Assembly (NCBI RefSeq): GCF_002952055.1 | Contig: NZ_CP021255.1 | Coordinates: 1,056,851 to 1,120,850, forward strand | DNA from: Desulfobulbus oralis | GTDB taxonomy: Bacteria; Desulfobacterota; Desulfobulbia; Desulfobulbales; Desulfobulbaceae | Reading direction: 5' to 3' | DNA: 64,000 bases | Part shown: positions 1-10,055 of the stretch, piece by piece | Position numbering within the stretch: the stretch's first letter is position 1 | How the letters are laid out: every line of letters begins with the position of its first letter | The notes under the pieces: model-generated | Database searches by the model: none | Told to the model about the DNA's origin: nothing | What the model saw: the letters and a program-made list of their open reading frames with translations, nothing else | Position numbers and translations under genes: made by a program

Positions 1-1
1 G

Positions 2-94
2 GAGGAGCGCATCCTGTTTTCCGCACAAACAGGGCAGGGCAGGGATGCCCTGCTGGCACAGGTGCAGGCGAGGCTGGCGGCAGCGCTCCAGTAG
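2..94 (+). CDS. C-terminal end of an EngB/YihA-like GTPase (partial)
   Basis: Only the last 30 codons are inside the window; the frame opened by base 2 ends at TAG 92-94. The peptide contains ILFSAQTGQGRDALLA, which resembles the C-terminal SA-x-TG-x-G (G5-like) segment and final helix of ribosome-biogenesis GTPases of the YihA/YsxC family. Other TRAFAC GTPases (Era, EngA) end with comparable motifs, so the family is inferred from a short stretch. The frame is codirectional with ileS, 490 bases downstream. Confidence 0.45.
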   Translation, partial: EERILFSAQTGQGRDALLAQVQARLAAALQ

Positions 95-584
95 CGGCTG
101 CTTTCATGGCAGCGGGGGCCAGCTACCCTGGCTTGCCTGCATTCGGCAGGCATCCGAAACCCGCGCCCTGCCCTGTCGTTGCCGGCGACCAGAAACCACG
201 GCGCAGGCACAGCCCCACACCGCGGGCGCGGCCACAGCTGGCACCGGCCCGACCAGTGTCCGGCCGTACCACGGGCTGCCGATAATGTCCATCCGTCCGG
301 GTGCCCCGGCAGCCTGTTCCGGCAGCGCCACGGATAGCGGCGCCCCTTTGGCCGTATCGGAAGATCCGTCAGAGGCATGCTGCGGATCAGCCAGTTGCGG
401 ACTCGGCCCTTTCGGGCTTTGTTCAGGCTCGGCGCCGCTGCATCTGCCAGAGCCTTCATGCTTGCATTATCCGATGCGGCTGGGTAATTTTTTCCGCCGC
501 GCAGCACGCTTTTTTATTCCCTGCCCCGGGGGCGGCGGCCAGCACGGCCGCCATGCCGACGGAGCTTTTTACAGACCGCACACT
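95..584. other. 490-bp stretch without a convincing gene, upstream of ileS
   Basis: The ileS frame stays open upstream to about base 45, but the translated extension is rich in Cys, Pro, Ser and Gly and looks nothing like a synthetase. A minus-strand open frame around 104-331 starts with GTG, lacks a ribosome binding site and is low complexity. I see no RNA gene or clear promoter. The region presumably carries the ileS promoter. Confidence 0.5.
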
Positions 585-3386
585 ATGGATTACCGGGATA
601 CACTCAACCTGCCGCAGACCAGATTCAAGATGAAAGCCAATCTCGCCCAGCGGGAACCGCAGGTCCTGAAGCGCTGGGAGAAAGACCGGCTTTACGACAG
701 GCTTCAGGAGGCCGCCCGGGGCAGAGCCCTCTTTGTGCTGCACGACGGTCCGCCCTATGCCAACGGCAACATTCATATTGGTCACGCCTTCAACAAGATC
801 CTGAAGGATATCATTCTGCGCGCCAAGAGGATGGAGGGCTTTTCCGCACCTTATGTGCCCGGCTGGGACTGCCACGGTCTGCCCATCGAGCACAATGTGG
901 ACGCCGAACTGGGCGGGAAGAAACGCAGCATCCCGCCGGTGAGCAAGCGTGCCGCCTGCCGCCGCTATGCGGAGAAATGGATCAAAACCCAGTGCAGCCA
1001 GTTCCAGCGCCTGGGTGTTCTGGGCGACTGGGAACATCCGTACCTGACCTTCGCTTTCGACTACGAGGCGGATATCGCACGGGAATTCAACCGCTTTCTT
1101 CTCTCCGGCGCAGTCATCAGGGCGAAAAAGCCGGTTTACTGGTGCAACACCTGCGGCACTGCCCTGGCCGAAGCAGAGGTGGACTATGGCGATCACAGCT
1201 CGCCTTCCATTTATGTGAAATTCCCCTTCAGGGAAGATCCGGCGGAACTGGCTCCGGAACTGGGCGGCAAAAGGGTGAGTTTTGTCATCTGGACCACCAC
1301 GCCATGGACCCTGCCCGCCAATATGGGCATCGCGCTGCACCCGGATTTCCAGTATGCCATGGTGGAGAGCGACGGCGAGGTGCTCGTCATCACCGAAAAG
1401 CTGGTGCCCTCCTGCATGGCGCTCTTTGGCAAAAAGGACTGGCGCATTCTGGCCACCATCCCGGGCCCGCGGTTCGAGGGCAGGCACTGCCGCCATCCTT
1501 TCATGAACCGGGATTCGCTGCTGCTTTTGGCGGATTATGTCACCGACGACACCGGTACCGGCTGCGTGCACACCGCACCCGGCCACGGCGCCGAGGACTA
1601 TCAGACCGGTCTGCGTTACGGGCTGGAGATTCTCTCGCCCCTGGACGACAGCGGCCAGTACACCGCTGAGGCCGGGCCCTATGCGGGGCTGCAGGTGCCG
1701 GAGGTCAACGAGCGGATCATCGCCGACCTGAAGGCCAGCGGCGCACTCATGCAGGCCGGGCAGATCTCCCACAGCTATCCGCACTGCTGGCGCTGCAAAA
1801 AGCCGGTCATTTACCGGGCCACCCCGCAGTGGTTTGTGTCCATGGATGCTCAGGGGCTCCGGCAAAAGGCTCTGGCCGCCATTGAGCGGGTGCAGTGGAC
1901 GCCGGCCTGGGGCCAGCAGCGCATTTACGACATGGTCAGCGCCCGGCCCGACTGGTGCCTGTCGCGGCAGCGTACCTGGGGCGTGCCGCTGACCGTGCTC
2001 AGCTGCGCAGCCTGCGGCGAGGTGCTGAAGAACGAGGCGGTCTGCGAGCGCATCGATGCGCTGTTCAGAAAGGAGGGCGCGGATGCCTGGTTTACCCACG
2101 AAGCTGCGGACTTTGTGCCGGAAGGCCTGAGCTGCAACTGCGGCAGCAGGCTCTTCAAAAAGGAACACGACATTCTGGACGTGTGGTTCGATTCTGGCAC
2201 AAGCTGGGCCGCGGTTCTGGAAAAGCGGCCGGAACTCTGCTTCCCGGCCGACCTGTACCTGGAAGGCAGCGACCAGCACCGGGGCTGGTTCCAGTCCTCA
2301 CTCCTGGCCTCGGTGAGCAATCGCGGGCTGGCGCCCTACAGGGCTGTCCTCACCCACGGGTACACGGTGGACGGTCAGGGCAAAAAAATGTCCAAGTCGG
2401 TCGGCAACGTGGTGGCGCCCCAGGAGATTATCGACAAGTACGGTGCGGAAGTGCTCCGGCTCTGGGTGGCGAGCGAAAACTATCAGGACGACGTGAAGGT
2501 TTCGGACCAGATCCTGAAGCATGTAACCGATGCCTACAGAAAGCTCCGCAACACCCTCCGCTTTCTTCTAAGCAATCTCTACGACTTCGATCCGGCAAAG
2601 GATGCCGTCCCCCTGGAACAGCTCATGCCCATTGACCGCTGGGCGCTGGCACGCTTCGCCGGGCTGTCCCAAAAGGTCTGCCAGGCCTACGGGCGCTACG
2701 AGTTCCACGCGGTATACCACAGCCTGTACAATTTCTGCGGCACCACGATCTCCAGCATCTATCTGGATGTGCTGAAAGACCGGCTCTACTGCGAGGCCGC
2801 GAAAGGCCTGAAGCGCCGGGCCGCGCAGACCGCGATCCATCGCATTCTGGATGGGCTGCTGCGTCTCATGGCCCCCATACTCTGCTTTACCGCGGAGGAG
2901 GCCTGGCAGCATCTGTACGGCATCGAGGAGGCAGAGGAGGACTACACGAATTCGGTCTTCTTCGCGGGCCGGCCCGAACTGGATGATATCAGGCCGGATG
3001 CGGAGGCGGATGCCCTTTGGCAGCAGTGCCTCACCCTGCGCGGTGAAATCACCCGCGTTCTGGAAATCGCCCGGCAGAACAAGGCCATTGGGCTGTCGCT
3101 GGACGCGGAAGTCGTGCTGCAGGCCGGGCCGGAGTGGCGGCACTTGATTGCCGACAACCGCGCGCTTTTGCAGGAACTGTGCATTGTGTCCAGCCTGAGG
3201 CTCGCCAGCAGCGGCGAGCGGCTGGCCTTTACCGACACCGAAACCGAGGGCCTGCAGATTGCCGTCCAGCCGGCGCCGGGCCGGAAATGCGAGCGCTGCT
3301 GGACGATCAGCGAAAGCGTGGGCCAGGACAGCGGGCACCCGAACCTGTGCAGCCGTTGCGCCGCTGTTGTGCGTGGGTTGGGCTGA
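585..3386 (+). CDS. ileS: Isoleucyl-tRNA synthetase
   Basis: Cytoplasmic class I synthetase that charges tRNA-Ile and edits mischarged valine. The product is 933 aa, normal for bacterial IleS. The start was set at ATG 585 because the peptide then begins MDYRDTLNLP, the family's usual N-terminus, although the frame is open further upstream. The HIGH signature is at residues 64-67 after PPYANGN. The KMSKS loop (GKKMSKSVGN) lies about two thirds along, and the C-terminus has the zinc-binding CERCW...LCSRC pairs. The stop TGA is separated by a single base from the lspA start, so the two are probably cotranscribed, an arrangement common in proteobacteria. Confidence 0.98.
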   Translation: MDYRDTLNLPQTRFKMKANLAQREPQVLKRWEKDRLYDRLQEAARGRALFVLHDGPPYANGNIHIGHAFNKILKDIILRAKRMEGFSAPYVPGWDCHGLPIEHNVDAELGGKKRSIPPVSKRAACRRYAEKWIKTQCSQFQRLGVLGDWEHPYLTFAFDYEADIAREFNRFLLSGAVIRAKKPVYWCNTCGTALAEAEVDYGDHSSPSIYVKFPFREDPAELAPELGGKRVSFVIWTTTPWTLPANMGIALHPDFQYAMVESDGEVLVITEKLVPSCMALFGKKDWRILATIPGPRFEGRHCRHPFMNRDSLLLLADYVTDDTGTGCVHTAPGHGAEDYQTGLRYGLEILSPLDDSGQYTAEAGPYAGLQVPEVNERIIADLKASGALMQAGQISHSYPHCWRCKKPVIYRATPQWFVSMDAQGLRQKALAAIERVQWTPAWGQQRIYDMVSARPDWCLSRQRTWGVPLTVLSCAACGEVLKNEAVCERIDALFRKEGADAWFTHEAADFVPEGLSCNCGSRLFKKEHDILDVWFDSGTSWAAVLEKRPELCFPADLYLEGSDQHRGWFQSSLLASVSNRGLAPYRAVLTHGYTVDGQGKKMSKSVGNVVAPQEIIDKYGAEVLRLWVASENYQDDVKVSDQILKHVTDAYRKLRNTLRFLLSNLYDFDPAKDAVPLEQLMPIDRWALARFAGLSQKVCQAYGRYEFHAVYHSLYNFCGTTISSIYLDVLKDRLYCEAAKGLKRRAAQTAIHRILDGLLRLMAPILCFTAEEAWQHLYGIEEAEEDYTNSVFFAGRPELDDIRPDAEADALWQQCLTLRGEITRVLEIARQNKAIGLSLDAEVVLQAGPEWRHLIADNRALLQELCIVSSLRLASSGERLAFTDTETEGLQIAVQPAPGRKCERCWTISESVGQDSGHPNLCSRCAAVVRGLG

Positions 3387-3387
3387 G

Positions 3388-3891
3388 ATGCGCCTTGTTC
3401 TGTTCAGTGCTGTTTTTCTGGCCGCGCTGGCGCTGGATCAGATCAGCAAATTCTGGATAAGCGCCCACTTTGTCCTGTTTGAAAGCCGGGAGCTTGTGCC
3501 CGGCTTCTTCAACCTGACCTATGTCACCAACAACGGCGCTGCCTTCAGCATTCTGGCCGGCCAGCCGGCCCTGTGGCGTCAGGCCGTGTTTGTCCTCATC
3601 AATCTGGTGGCGCTGGCCGTGATCGGGCTGGCCCAGTACCGCTTCGGCCGGAACGACCGGCTCTACACGGTGTCGCTGGCCCTGATTGCGGGGGGGGCGG
3701 CAGGCAATCTCTGCGATCGGATGCGCCTCTCTCACGTCATTGATTTTCTGGATTTTTATATAGGAGCGTACCACTGGCCCGCCTTCAATATCGCGGATTC
3801 GGCCATTGTCTTGGGGGTGGCGCTTTTCATGTTCAACTCGATCTTTCTTGAACCCCGCCAGGAAAAACAACACAGTCATCAGCCATTATGA
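3388..3891 (+). CDS. lspA: Lipoprotein signal peptidase
   Basis: Inner-membrane aspartic protease (signal peptidase II) that cleaves the signal peptide of prolipoproteins at the lipid-modified cysteine. The 167-aa product has four hydrophobic segments. It carries the family motifs: DQ near residue 17, the NxxD motif (N107, D110) and the FNxAD motif (N134, D137); D110 and D137 are the expected catalytic pair. It begins directly after ileS, and its stop overlaps the fabD start (ATGA), pointing to an ileS-lspA-fabD operon. Confidence 0.96.
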   Translation: MRLVLFSAVFLAALALDQISKFWISAHFVLFESRELVPGFFNLTYVTNNGAAFSILAGQPALWRQAVFVLINLVALAVIGLAQYRFGRNDRLYTVSLALIAGGAAGNLCDRMRLSHVIDFLDFYIGAYHWPAFNIADSAIVLGVALFMFNSIFLEPRQEKQHSHQPL

Positions 3892-4838
3892 AAAAAACAG
3901 CCATTTTGTTTCCCGGACAGGGATCCCAGTATCTGGGCATGGGCCGGGCCTTTGTGGAGGCGGAGCAGGGGGCTGCGGCCGTTATGGACTTGGCCGAACG
4001 CGTGTCGGGCTTCCCCCTCAGGCGACTCGCCTTTGACGGCCCCCTGGACGAGCTGACGCGCGTGCTCTATCTGCAACCGGCCCTGACCGCGGTCAACATC
4101 ATCTGCTGGGAACAGCTCAAAAAGCGTCTGCCCGGCTGGACGCCGGCCTTTGCCGCCGGCCACAGCCTGGGCGAATATTCAGCCCTGTATGCCGCCCAGG
4201 TGCTGAGTCTTGAGGATACCCTGGCCCTGGTGACCAGACGCGGCGAGCTGATGGAGCGCGAGGGCCGGCAGCACCCGGGCGGCATGGCGGCGGTTTTGGG
4301 GCTGGAACTGGCGCAGGTTGAGCAGATCCTGGCGGAGGGCAGGCCGGAGGGCACGGTCGTGGTGGCCAACCACAACACGGCCCAGCAGATTGTGCTTTCG
4401 GGCGATGCGCAGGGCCTGGATGCCGCGGCAGCCCTGCTGAAGGCAAAGGGTGCGAAAAAGGTCATTCCGCTCCAGGTGAGTGTGGCCAATCACAGCCCGC
4501 TTGTCGCCGGTGCGGTGCCGGATTTTGCCGCCAGCATGGCCAGGATCGATTTTCATGCACCGGAGATTCCGGTGATCTTCAACGTCAGCGCGGGCATAGA
4601 GCGTAACCCGGAGCTGATTCGCGACCTGATGTCCTATCAGATCGCCTCCAAGGTGCACTGGCTGGAGATTGTCCAGGCCATGCTGGCGGATGGTGTCGAG
4701 CTTTTTGTGGAACTGGGGCCGAAGAACGTGCTCACCGGTCTGGTCAACAAGATCCTGCCGAAGGGCAGCACGGTGCAGTGCCTGCAGGCCGACACCCCGG
4801 ACGCGATGGATGCGGCTGCCAGGGCGATTGCCCCATAA
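3888..4838 (+). CDS. fabD: Malonyl-CoA:ACP transacylase
   Basis: Transfers malonyl from CoA to acyl carrier protein to feed fatty-acid elongation. The 316-aa product begins with the family's LFPGQGSQ motif, has the nucleophile elbow GHSLG (S93) and the catalytic histidine in VANHSPL (H202). Length is normal for FabD. The ATG overlaps the lspA stop by 4 bases, suggesting translational coupling. No other fab genes are adjacent, so it is separated here from the usual fabH-fabD-fabG cluster. Confidence 0.95.
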   Translation: MKKTAILFPGQGSQYLGMGRAFVEAEQGAAAVMDLAERVSGFPLRRLAFDGPLDELTRVLYLQPALTAVNIICWEQLKKRLPGWTPAFAAGHSLGEYSALYAAQVLSLEDTLALVTRRGELMEREGRQHPGGMAAVLGLELAQVEQILAEGRPEGTVVVANHNTAQQIVLSGDAQGLDAAAALLKAKGAKKVIPLQVSVANHSPLVAGAVPDFAASMARIDFHAPEIPVIFNVSAGIERNPELIRDLMSYQIASKVHWLEIVQAMLADGVELFVELGPKNVLTGLVNKILPKGSTVQCLQADTPDAMDAAARAIAP

Positions 4839-4870
4839 TATGCGTTTTTTGAACAGACAGAGAGGATAAC

Positions 4871-5797
4871 ATGCAGAACCTGATGAAATGCTTCTGGCCG
4901 GTATTGACTTTGCTTTTGGTGTTCACGGCCCTGGACTGGACCTTTATGAGCCACAGTGCCGACGCCCGGGCTCGCGGCGGCGGCCGTTCCTTCAGCATGC
5001 CGGCACAGCGCAGCGCGCCGGCGAACCAGATGCAGCAGAACCGCGGCGCCCAGCGCCAGCAACCCGGTGCGGGCAGTTTTGGCCGTGGTTTTCTGGGTGG
5101 TCTGGCCGGCGCGGGCCTGGGTGCGCTGCTCTTCGGCTCCATGTTCGGCATGGGCGGCACCGGCCCCGGTCTGTTGCCGCTTCTGCTGCTGCTGGGCGCA
5201 GGCTATTTCTTCTGGCGCCGCTTCATGCGCAATCCTTCGGGTCAGACTTCCGAAGGCTATGGACCTCCCGGGCAGGGTGCTCCCTTTGGCTATGCGCAAA
5301 GGGTGGCAGCCTCCCCCTCCTTTCAGGACATCGCCGGGCCGGATGAGGAGACCACGGGCCTGGCGGCCATCCGCCGTACCGATCCGGGATTCGACGAGGC
5401 ACATTTTCTGGAAGTGGCCTCGGACGTCTTCTTCAAAATTCAGGCCGGCTGGACGCGGCGGGATTTTGCCGCCATCCGTCACCTGCTGGGCAGCCAGCTG
5501 GCTGGCGAGTATGAGGGCCATTTTCGCGATATGGCGGCCAGGGGCCAGTTGAACAAACTGGAAAACATCTCCATCCGCAAGGTGGCAATCGCGGATGCCG
5601 GCAGTGACGGCCGGGAAGACTATGTCACTGTGCTCTTTACCGCAAACCTGCTGGATTACACCGTGGACGAGCGCACTGGCGCGGTGCTGGAGGGCAGCAC
5701 GAGCCAGCCGGTCAAATTTGCCGAAGAGTGGACCTGGGCCAGACCGGTGCACACCGACAACTGGCTTTTGGAGCGCATTCAGGAGGTGCAGGCCTGA
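4871..5797 (+). CDS. Tim44-like domain membrane protein
   Basis: 308 aa. Hydrophobic segment near residues 7-25, a Gly/Arg/Gln-rich linker, a second hydrophobic glycine-rich segment around 80-112, and a C-terminal soluble domain from about 175 to 308 with the fold signature of Tim44-like proteins (FLEVASDVFFKIQAGWTRRD...). Bacterial members are membrane-anchored and of poorly known function, unlike the mitochondrial import factor. It starts 32 bases after fabD behind an AGAGGA ribosome site, so it may be the last gene of that operon. The stop codon lies inside a hairpin (5780-5816). Confidence 0.8.
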   Translation: MQNLMKCFWPVLTLLLVFTALDWTFMSHSADARARGGGRSFSMPAQRSAPANQMQQNRGAQRQQPGAGSFGRGFLGGLAGAGLGALLFGSMFGMGGTGPGLLPLLLLLGAGYFFWRRFMRNPSGQTSEGYGPPGQGAPFGYAQRVAASPSFQDIAGPDEETTGLAAIRRTDPGFDEAHFLEVASDVFFKIQAGWTRRDFAAIRHLLGSQLAGEYEGHFRDMAARGQLNKLENISIRKVAIADAGSDGREDYVTVLFTANLLDYTVDERTGAVLEGSTSQPVKFAEEWTWARPVHTDNWLLERIQEVQA

Positions 5798-5816
5798 AGG
5801 GGCGCTGCACCTCCTG
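5780..5816 (+). terminator. Perfect 12-bp hairpin spanning the Tim44-like stop codon
   Basis: CAGGAGGTGCAG at 5780-5791 is exactly complementary to 5805-5816, with the TGA stop in the loop region. It is followed by an A-run, not a T-run, so it is either a terminator for the opposite strand or an mRNA-stabilising 3' hairpin. Confidence 0.5.
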
Positions 5817-5840
5817 AAAAATTCGTTCCCAGCGCCGGTG

Positions 5841-5883
5841 CCGGGGGCGCTGTCTGCAGGATCAGTACAGACAGTGCCCCCGG
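5841..5883. terminator. Long hairpin between converging genes
   Basis: A 16-bp stem (5841-5856 pairing with 5868-5883, one G-T pair) sits between the plus-strand fabD/Tim44 group and the minus-strand ogt gene. Position and stem strength fit a bidirectional terminator, although there is no clean T-run next to it. Confidence 0.5.
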
Positions 5884-5910
5884 ATTGCCACGGGGCAGTC
5901 GGCCTTTATT

Positions 5911-6459
5911 TTACAGGGCCGTGCCCTTTTTCGGGACGAAGAGGCGGGAGCAGTCCACGCCTTCCAGCTCGAGCAGCCCGATTTTTGTGGCAATGCCGCC
6001 GGCATAGCCGGTCAGACTGCCGCTCGCGCCCACGACCCGGTGACAGGGAATGATGATGGCAATGGGATTGTGTCCGACCGCGCCGCCCACCGCCTGGGCC
6101 GACATGCGCGGCCGCTGCAGCCGGGCTGCCAGTTGGCGGGCGATCGCGCCATAGCTCGTCACGGTGCCGTAGGGAATTTCGCAGAGGAGCTGCCACACGG
6201 CCTGCCGGAAGCCGCTGCCCTCCGGTGCGAGCGGCAGCGCCGGAATGGCCGGCTTCTTCCCGGCAAAATAGGCGGCAAGCCAGGCCCGCGCAGCCGCAAG
6301 GACCGGCCAGTCCGGATTGATCTCGAATTCGCCTTCGGCTGTCCCGCCAAAGTACTTCTGGCCGCAGAACCAGAGTCCGGAAAGCCTGTCGCCTCTGGCT
6401 GCCAGGAGTATCCGGCCCAGGGGCGACTCGACGTATGCTCCAACGTGTGCTGTTTTCAT
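5911..6459 (-). CDS. ogt: Methylated-DNA--protein-cysteine methyltransferase
   Basis: Suicidal DNA-repair protein that moves the alkyl group of O6-alkylguanine to its own cysteine. 182 aa, typical for Ogt. The active-site PCHRV is present (C139, H140, R141), preceded by the helix-turn-helix region IPYGTVTSYGAIA and the AVGGAVGHNP segment. It faces the Tim44-like gene convergently and is read in the same direction as the mutase operon upstream, from which it is separated by 174 bases. Confidence 0.95.
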   Translation of the reverse strand: MKTAHVGAYVESPLGRILLAARGDRLSGLWFCGQKYFGGTAEGEFEINPDWPVLAAARAWLAAYFAGKKPAIPALPLAPEGSGFRQAVWQLLCEIPYGTVTSYGAIARQLAARLQRPRMSAQAVGGAVGHNPIAIIIPCHRVVGASGSLTGYAGGIATKIGLLELEGVDCSRLFVPKKGTAL

Positions 6460-6633
6460 GGTACGGCGAAAGAGAAGCCGGGTTGTCCCCGGGCAGGGAA
6501 GGAGGCTTCAGGCCGGGTGCAACACTCTGCACAAGGAAATGGCTGCCAACACGGACTGTCCTGCCGCCCGGATTGGGCTTTTTCTTGGCGCGGCATTGCT
6601 CCCCTGCGCCACGGGCATCTGCCGGGGCCCTGC

Positions 6634-7794
6634 TCAGGCTTCCAGGCCGTCGAAGGCGGCGAGCAGCCGCTGCGTGGCGGCCACCGCAGGCAGGACACCG
6701 TCTGCGACCTGACGCTCGATTCCGGCGATGATGCTTTTCACCCCGGCATGGCGGATGAAGCGCTCGTGGAGCTGGTCGTTGATCATCTCGTGGACCCATT
6801 TGACATTCTGGTCGCGGCGGTGCTGCTCGAACACGCCCGAGGCCTGGGTGATCTGCCGGAATTTTTTGATGACCCCCCAGATTTCGGGAATGCCCTCGCC
6901 GGTGAGGGCGGAGCAGGTGAAGGCGTGGGAGGTCCAGCCTTCGGTTGCGGGTTGCAGGTAGTGCATGGCCCGCTCGTATTCGCCCTGGGCGGTTTTGGCG
7001 CGGAGCCTGTTGTCGCCGTCCGCCTTGGTGATGACCAGGGCGTCCGCCAGCTCCATGATGCCCTTCTTGATGCCCTGCAGCTCATCGCCTGCACCGGAAA
7101 GCATGAGCAGAAGGAAGAAATCCACCATGGAGCGCACCGCGGTCTCGCTCTGCCCCACGCCGACGGTTTCGATCAGCATCACGTCAAAGCCCGCGGCCTC
7201 GCAGACGAGCATGGATTCCCGCGTTTTGCGGGCCACGCCGCCCAGCGTCGTGCCGGCGGGCGAGGGCCGGATGAAGCAGCGGCTGTCCCGGCTCAGTTGC
7301 TCCATCCGGGTCTTGTCGCCCAGAATGCTGCCGCCGGAAATGGAGCTGCTGGGGTCAACCGCCAGCACCGCCACCTTGTGGCCCTGTTCCAGCAGGTAAC
7401 AGCCAAACTTTTCGATGAACGAACTCTTGCCCACGCCGGGCACGCCGGTAATGCCCACGCGGATGGCCTTGCCGCTGTGGGGCAGCAGTCGCTGCAGCAC
7501 CTGCTGCGCCATGTCGATATGTTTGGGCGCATTGCTTTCCATCAAGGTAATCGCGCGGCCCAGGACAGCGCGATTGCCCGCGAGCACGCCTTCCGCATAG
7601 TCGTCCGCAGTGTAGGCCGGCCGCGTAAAAACCGGAGCGCTTGCGCCCGACGCGGCATCCGCTGCTGCCTTCTGGTAGGAACTGATGCCGTCGTGGCCGC
7701 TGGCCACGCCGTCCATCACCCGGCAGGCGAACTCGGCGCCCGCATCTTCCGGCTGCCATTCCGGCCTTTTGCTGTCCCTAGAGTCCGTGCCCAT
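6634..7794 (-). CDS. meaB: Methylmalonyl-CoA mutase chaperone GTPase MeaB (ArgK family)
   Basis: G3E GTPase that gates cobalamin loading and protects methylmalonyl-CoA mutase from inactivation. 386 aa from the ATG at 7794, chosen because GGAG precedes it by 8 bases; the frame is open further upstream. P-loop GVPGVGKS is at residues 117-124, followed by VDPSSS, the GGVARKTRE segment and the VITKAD nucleotide-specificity motif. It lies 71 bases behind the mutase large subunit on the same strand, the usual partnership, and should belong to the same B12-regulated transcript. Confidence 0.95.
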   Translation of the reverse strand: MGTDSRDSKRPEWQPEDAGAEFACRVMDGVASGHDGISSYQKAAADAASGASAPVFTRPAYTADDYAEGVLAGNRAVLGRAITLMESNAPKHIDMAQQVLQRLLPHSGKAIRVGITGVPGVGKSSFIEKFGCYLLEQGHKVAVLAVDPSSSISGGSILGDKTRMEQLSRDSRCFIRPSPAGTTLGGVARKTRESMLVCEAAGFDVMLIETVGVGQSETAVRSMVDFFLLLMLSGAGDELQGIKKGIMELADALVITKADGDNRLRAKTAQGEYERAMHYLQPATEGWTSHAFTCSALTGEGIPEIWGVIKKFRQITQASGVFEQHRRDQNVKWVHEMINDQLHERFIRHAGVKSIIAGIERQVADGVLPAVAATQRLLAAFDGLEA

Positions 7795-7865
7795 GGCTTC
7801 TCCGTGTTCAGGTAGGCCCTCCTGCAGCAGGCGATGCCACAGGAGGGCAGGGATGTGCCGCAGGA

Positions 7866-10055
7866 TTACGCCGCTTCCGCCGGATGCAGACGGGCGTGCA
7901 GCTCGGTCAGAATCTTCTTCGCCGCCACGGGGATGATCGTGCCTGGCCCGAAGATGGCCGCTGCGCCGTGTTCGCGCAGGAACTGGTAATCCGGAGCCGG
8001 GATGACGCCGCCGATGACGCACATGATGTCCGGACGGCCCAGCTTGGCCAGCTCTTCAACCAAAGCCGGGAGCAGCGTTTTGTGCCCGGCTGCCAGCGAG
8101 CTGAAGCCCACGATGTGCACGTCGTTTTCCACGGCCTGGCGGGCCGCTTCTTCCGGCGTCTGGAACAGCGGGCCGATATCCACGTCAAAGCCCAGGTCGG
8201 CAAAGGCCGTGGATATGACCTTGGCGCCGCGGTCATGGCCGTCCTGGCCCAGCTTGGCGATCATGATGCGCGGCCGGCGGCCTTCCTCTTCCTCGAACTT
8301 TTTGGCCATGTCAATGACTTCCTGAATCACGTCCTTCTCCGCAAATTCTGCCTTGTAGATGCCGGAGATGGCCCGGATGGTGGCCACGTGGCGGCCGCAG
8401 ACCTTCTCGATGGCATCGCTGATTTCGCCCAGAGAGGCCCGGGCCCGGGCGGCGTCGACGGACAGGGCGAGCAGGTTGCCCTGGCCGCTCTTCGCGCATT
8501 CGGTGATGGCGTTCAGGGCGGCCTGGCATTTGGCCTCGTCCCGCTCGGCACGCAGCTTGGCGAGCCGCTTCAACTGGGCCTCGCGCACGCTGGTGTTGTC
8601 CACTTCGAGGGTATCCAAGGCGTCTTCCTTTTCCAGCACATAGGTGTTGACGCCCACAATTTTTTCGCGGCCCGAGTCGATGCCGGCCTGACGGCGGGCT
8701 GCGGCTTCCTCGATGCGCATCTTGGGCAGGCCGGTTTCAATGGCCCTGGCCATGCCGCCCAGTTGTTCGACTTCCTGAATGTGGCCCCAGGCGCGCTGCA
8801 TGATGGCGCCGGTGAGTGCCTCCACGTAGAAGGACCCGGCCCAGGGATCGGCAGGTCTGATGATATTGGTCTCGTCCTGCAGGTAGAGCTGGGTGTTGCG
8901 GGCGATGCGGGCCGAGAAGTCGGTGGGCAGGGCGATGGCCTCGTCGAGCGAGTTGGTGTGCAGCGACTGGGTATGGCCCAGGGCCGCGGCCAGGGCCTCG
9001 ATACAGGTGCGGCAGACGTTGTTGAAGGGGTCGCCCTCGGTGAGGCTCCAGCCCGAGGTCTGGCTGTGGGTACGCAGGGCCAGCGATTTCGGATTCTTGG
9101 GGCCGAAGCTCTTGATGATCTTGGCCCAGAGCACGCGGGCGGCGCGCATCTTGGCCACTTCCATGAAGTAGTTCATGCCCATGGCCCAGAAAAAGGAGAG
9201 CCGGGGCGCAAAGGTGTCGATGCTCATGCCGGCGTTGACGCCTGCACGGGCATAGTCCCAGCCGTCGGCCAGGGTATAGGCCATTTCGATGTCCGAGGTG
9301 GCGCCAGCCTCCTGCATATGGTAGCCGGAAATGCTGATGCTGTTGAATTTCGGCATGTTCTGCGAGGTAAAGGCAAAAATGTCCGAAATGATCTTCATCG
9401 ACATGGCGGGCGGGTAAATATAGGTGTTGCGCACCATGTATTCCTTCAGAATATCGTTCTGAATGGTGCCCGCGAGCTGCTCCAGTTTGACCCCCTGTTC
9501 TTCGGCAGCCACGATGTAGAAGGCCAGAACCGGCAGCACCGCGCCGTTCATGGTCATGGACACGCTCATTTTGTCCAGCGGGATGCCGGAGAAGAGAATC
9601 TCCATGTCCAGGATGGAGTCCACCGCCACCCCGGCCTTGCCGACATCGCCGACCACACGGGCATGGTCGGAGTCGTAGCCGCGGTGGGTGGCGAGGTCAA
9701 AGGCAATGGAGAGACCCTTCTGCCCGGCGGCCAGATTGCGGCGGTAAAAGGCGTTGCTCTCCTCGGCGGTGGAGAAGCCGGCGTACTGCCGGACCGTCCA
9801 GGGCCGCTGCACGTACATGGTGCTGTAGGGGCCGCGCAGATAGGGCGGAACCCCGGGCATGTAGCCCAGGTGCTCCAGACCCTCGCAGTCCTTTCTCGTA
9901 TAGAGCGGCTGCACGTCGATCTGCTCGACCGTGCGCCAGGCCAGTTCCTCGGGGCTCAGGCCGGTTTCGGCCTGCACTTTCGCCGCCCAGGAGGCGTAGT
10001 CCATCTTCCTGCCCGAAGGTCTGAGGGCAATTTTGGTGAAATCGGGTGCGTTCAT
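7866..10055 (-). CDS. mutB: Methylmalonyl-CoA mutase, large (cobalamin-binding) subunit
   Basis: Interconverts succinyl-CoA and (R)-methylmalonyl-CoA using adenosylcobalamin, in propionate formation or oxidation. 729 aa. The N-terminal TIM barrel contains the family segments [14 protein letters not shown] and TNSLDEA. The C-terminal B12 domain has the base-off cobalamin motif DxHxxG (D605, H607, G610 in DGHDRG). The ATG overlaps the stop of the small-subunit gene by 4 bases, so subunit synthesis is probably coupled. Confidence 0.97.
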   Translation of the reverse strand: MNAPDFTKIALRPSGRKMDYASWAAKVQAETGLSPEELAWRTVEQIDVQPLYTRKDCEGLEHLGYMPGVPPYLRGPYSTMYVQRPWTVRQYAGFSTAEESNAFYRRNLAAGQKGLSIAFDLATHRGYDSDHARVVGDVGKAGVAVDSILDMEILFSGIPLDKMSVSMTMNGAVLPVLAFYIVAAEEQGVKLEQLAGTIQNDILKEYMVRNTYIYPPAMSMKIISDIFAFTSQNMPKFNSISISGYHMQEAGATSDIEMAYTLADGWDYARAGVNAGMSIDTFAPRLSFFWAMGMNYFMEVAKMRAARVLWAKIIKSFGPKNPKSLALRTHSQTSGWSLTEGDPFNNVCRTCIEALAAALGHTQSLHTNSLDEAIALPTDFSARIARNTQLYLQDETNIIRPADPWAGSFYVEALTGAIMQRAWGHIQEVEQLGGMARAIETGLPKMRIEEAAARRQAGIDSGREKIVGVNTYVLEKEDALDTLEVDNTSVREAQLKRLAKLRAERDEAKCQAALNAITECAKSGQGNLLALSVDAARARASLGEISDAIEKVCGRHVATIRAISGIYKAEFAEKDVIQEVIDMAKKFEEEEGRRPRIMIAKLGQDGHDRGAKVISTAFADLGFDVDIGPLFQTPEEAARQAVENDVHIVGFSSLAAGHKTLLPALVEELAKLGRPDIMCVIGGVIPAPDYQFLREHGAAAIFGPGTIIPVAAKKILTELHARLHPAEAA

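Noticed and set aside
456-2279. Long minus-strand open frame opposite ileS
   Set aside because: Mirror of ileS codon bias in high-GC DNA; no motif, no start signal, and ileS on the other strand is certain.
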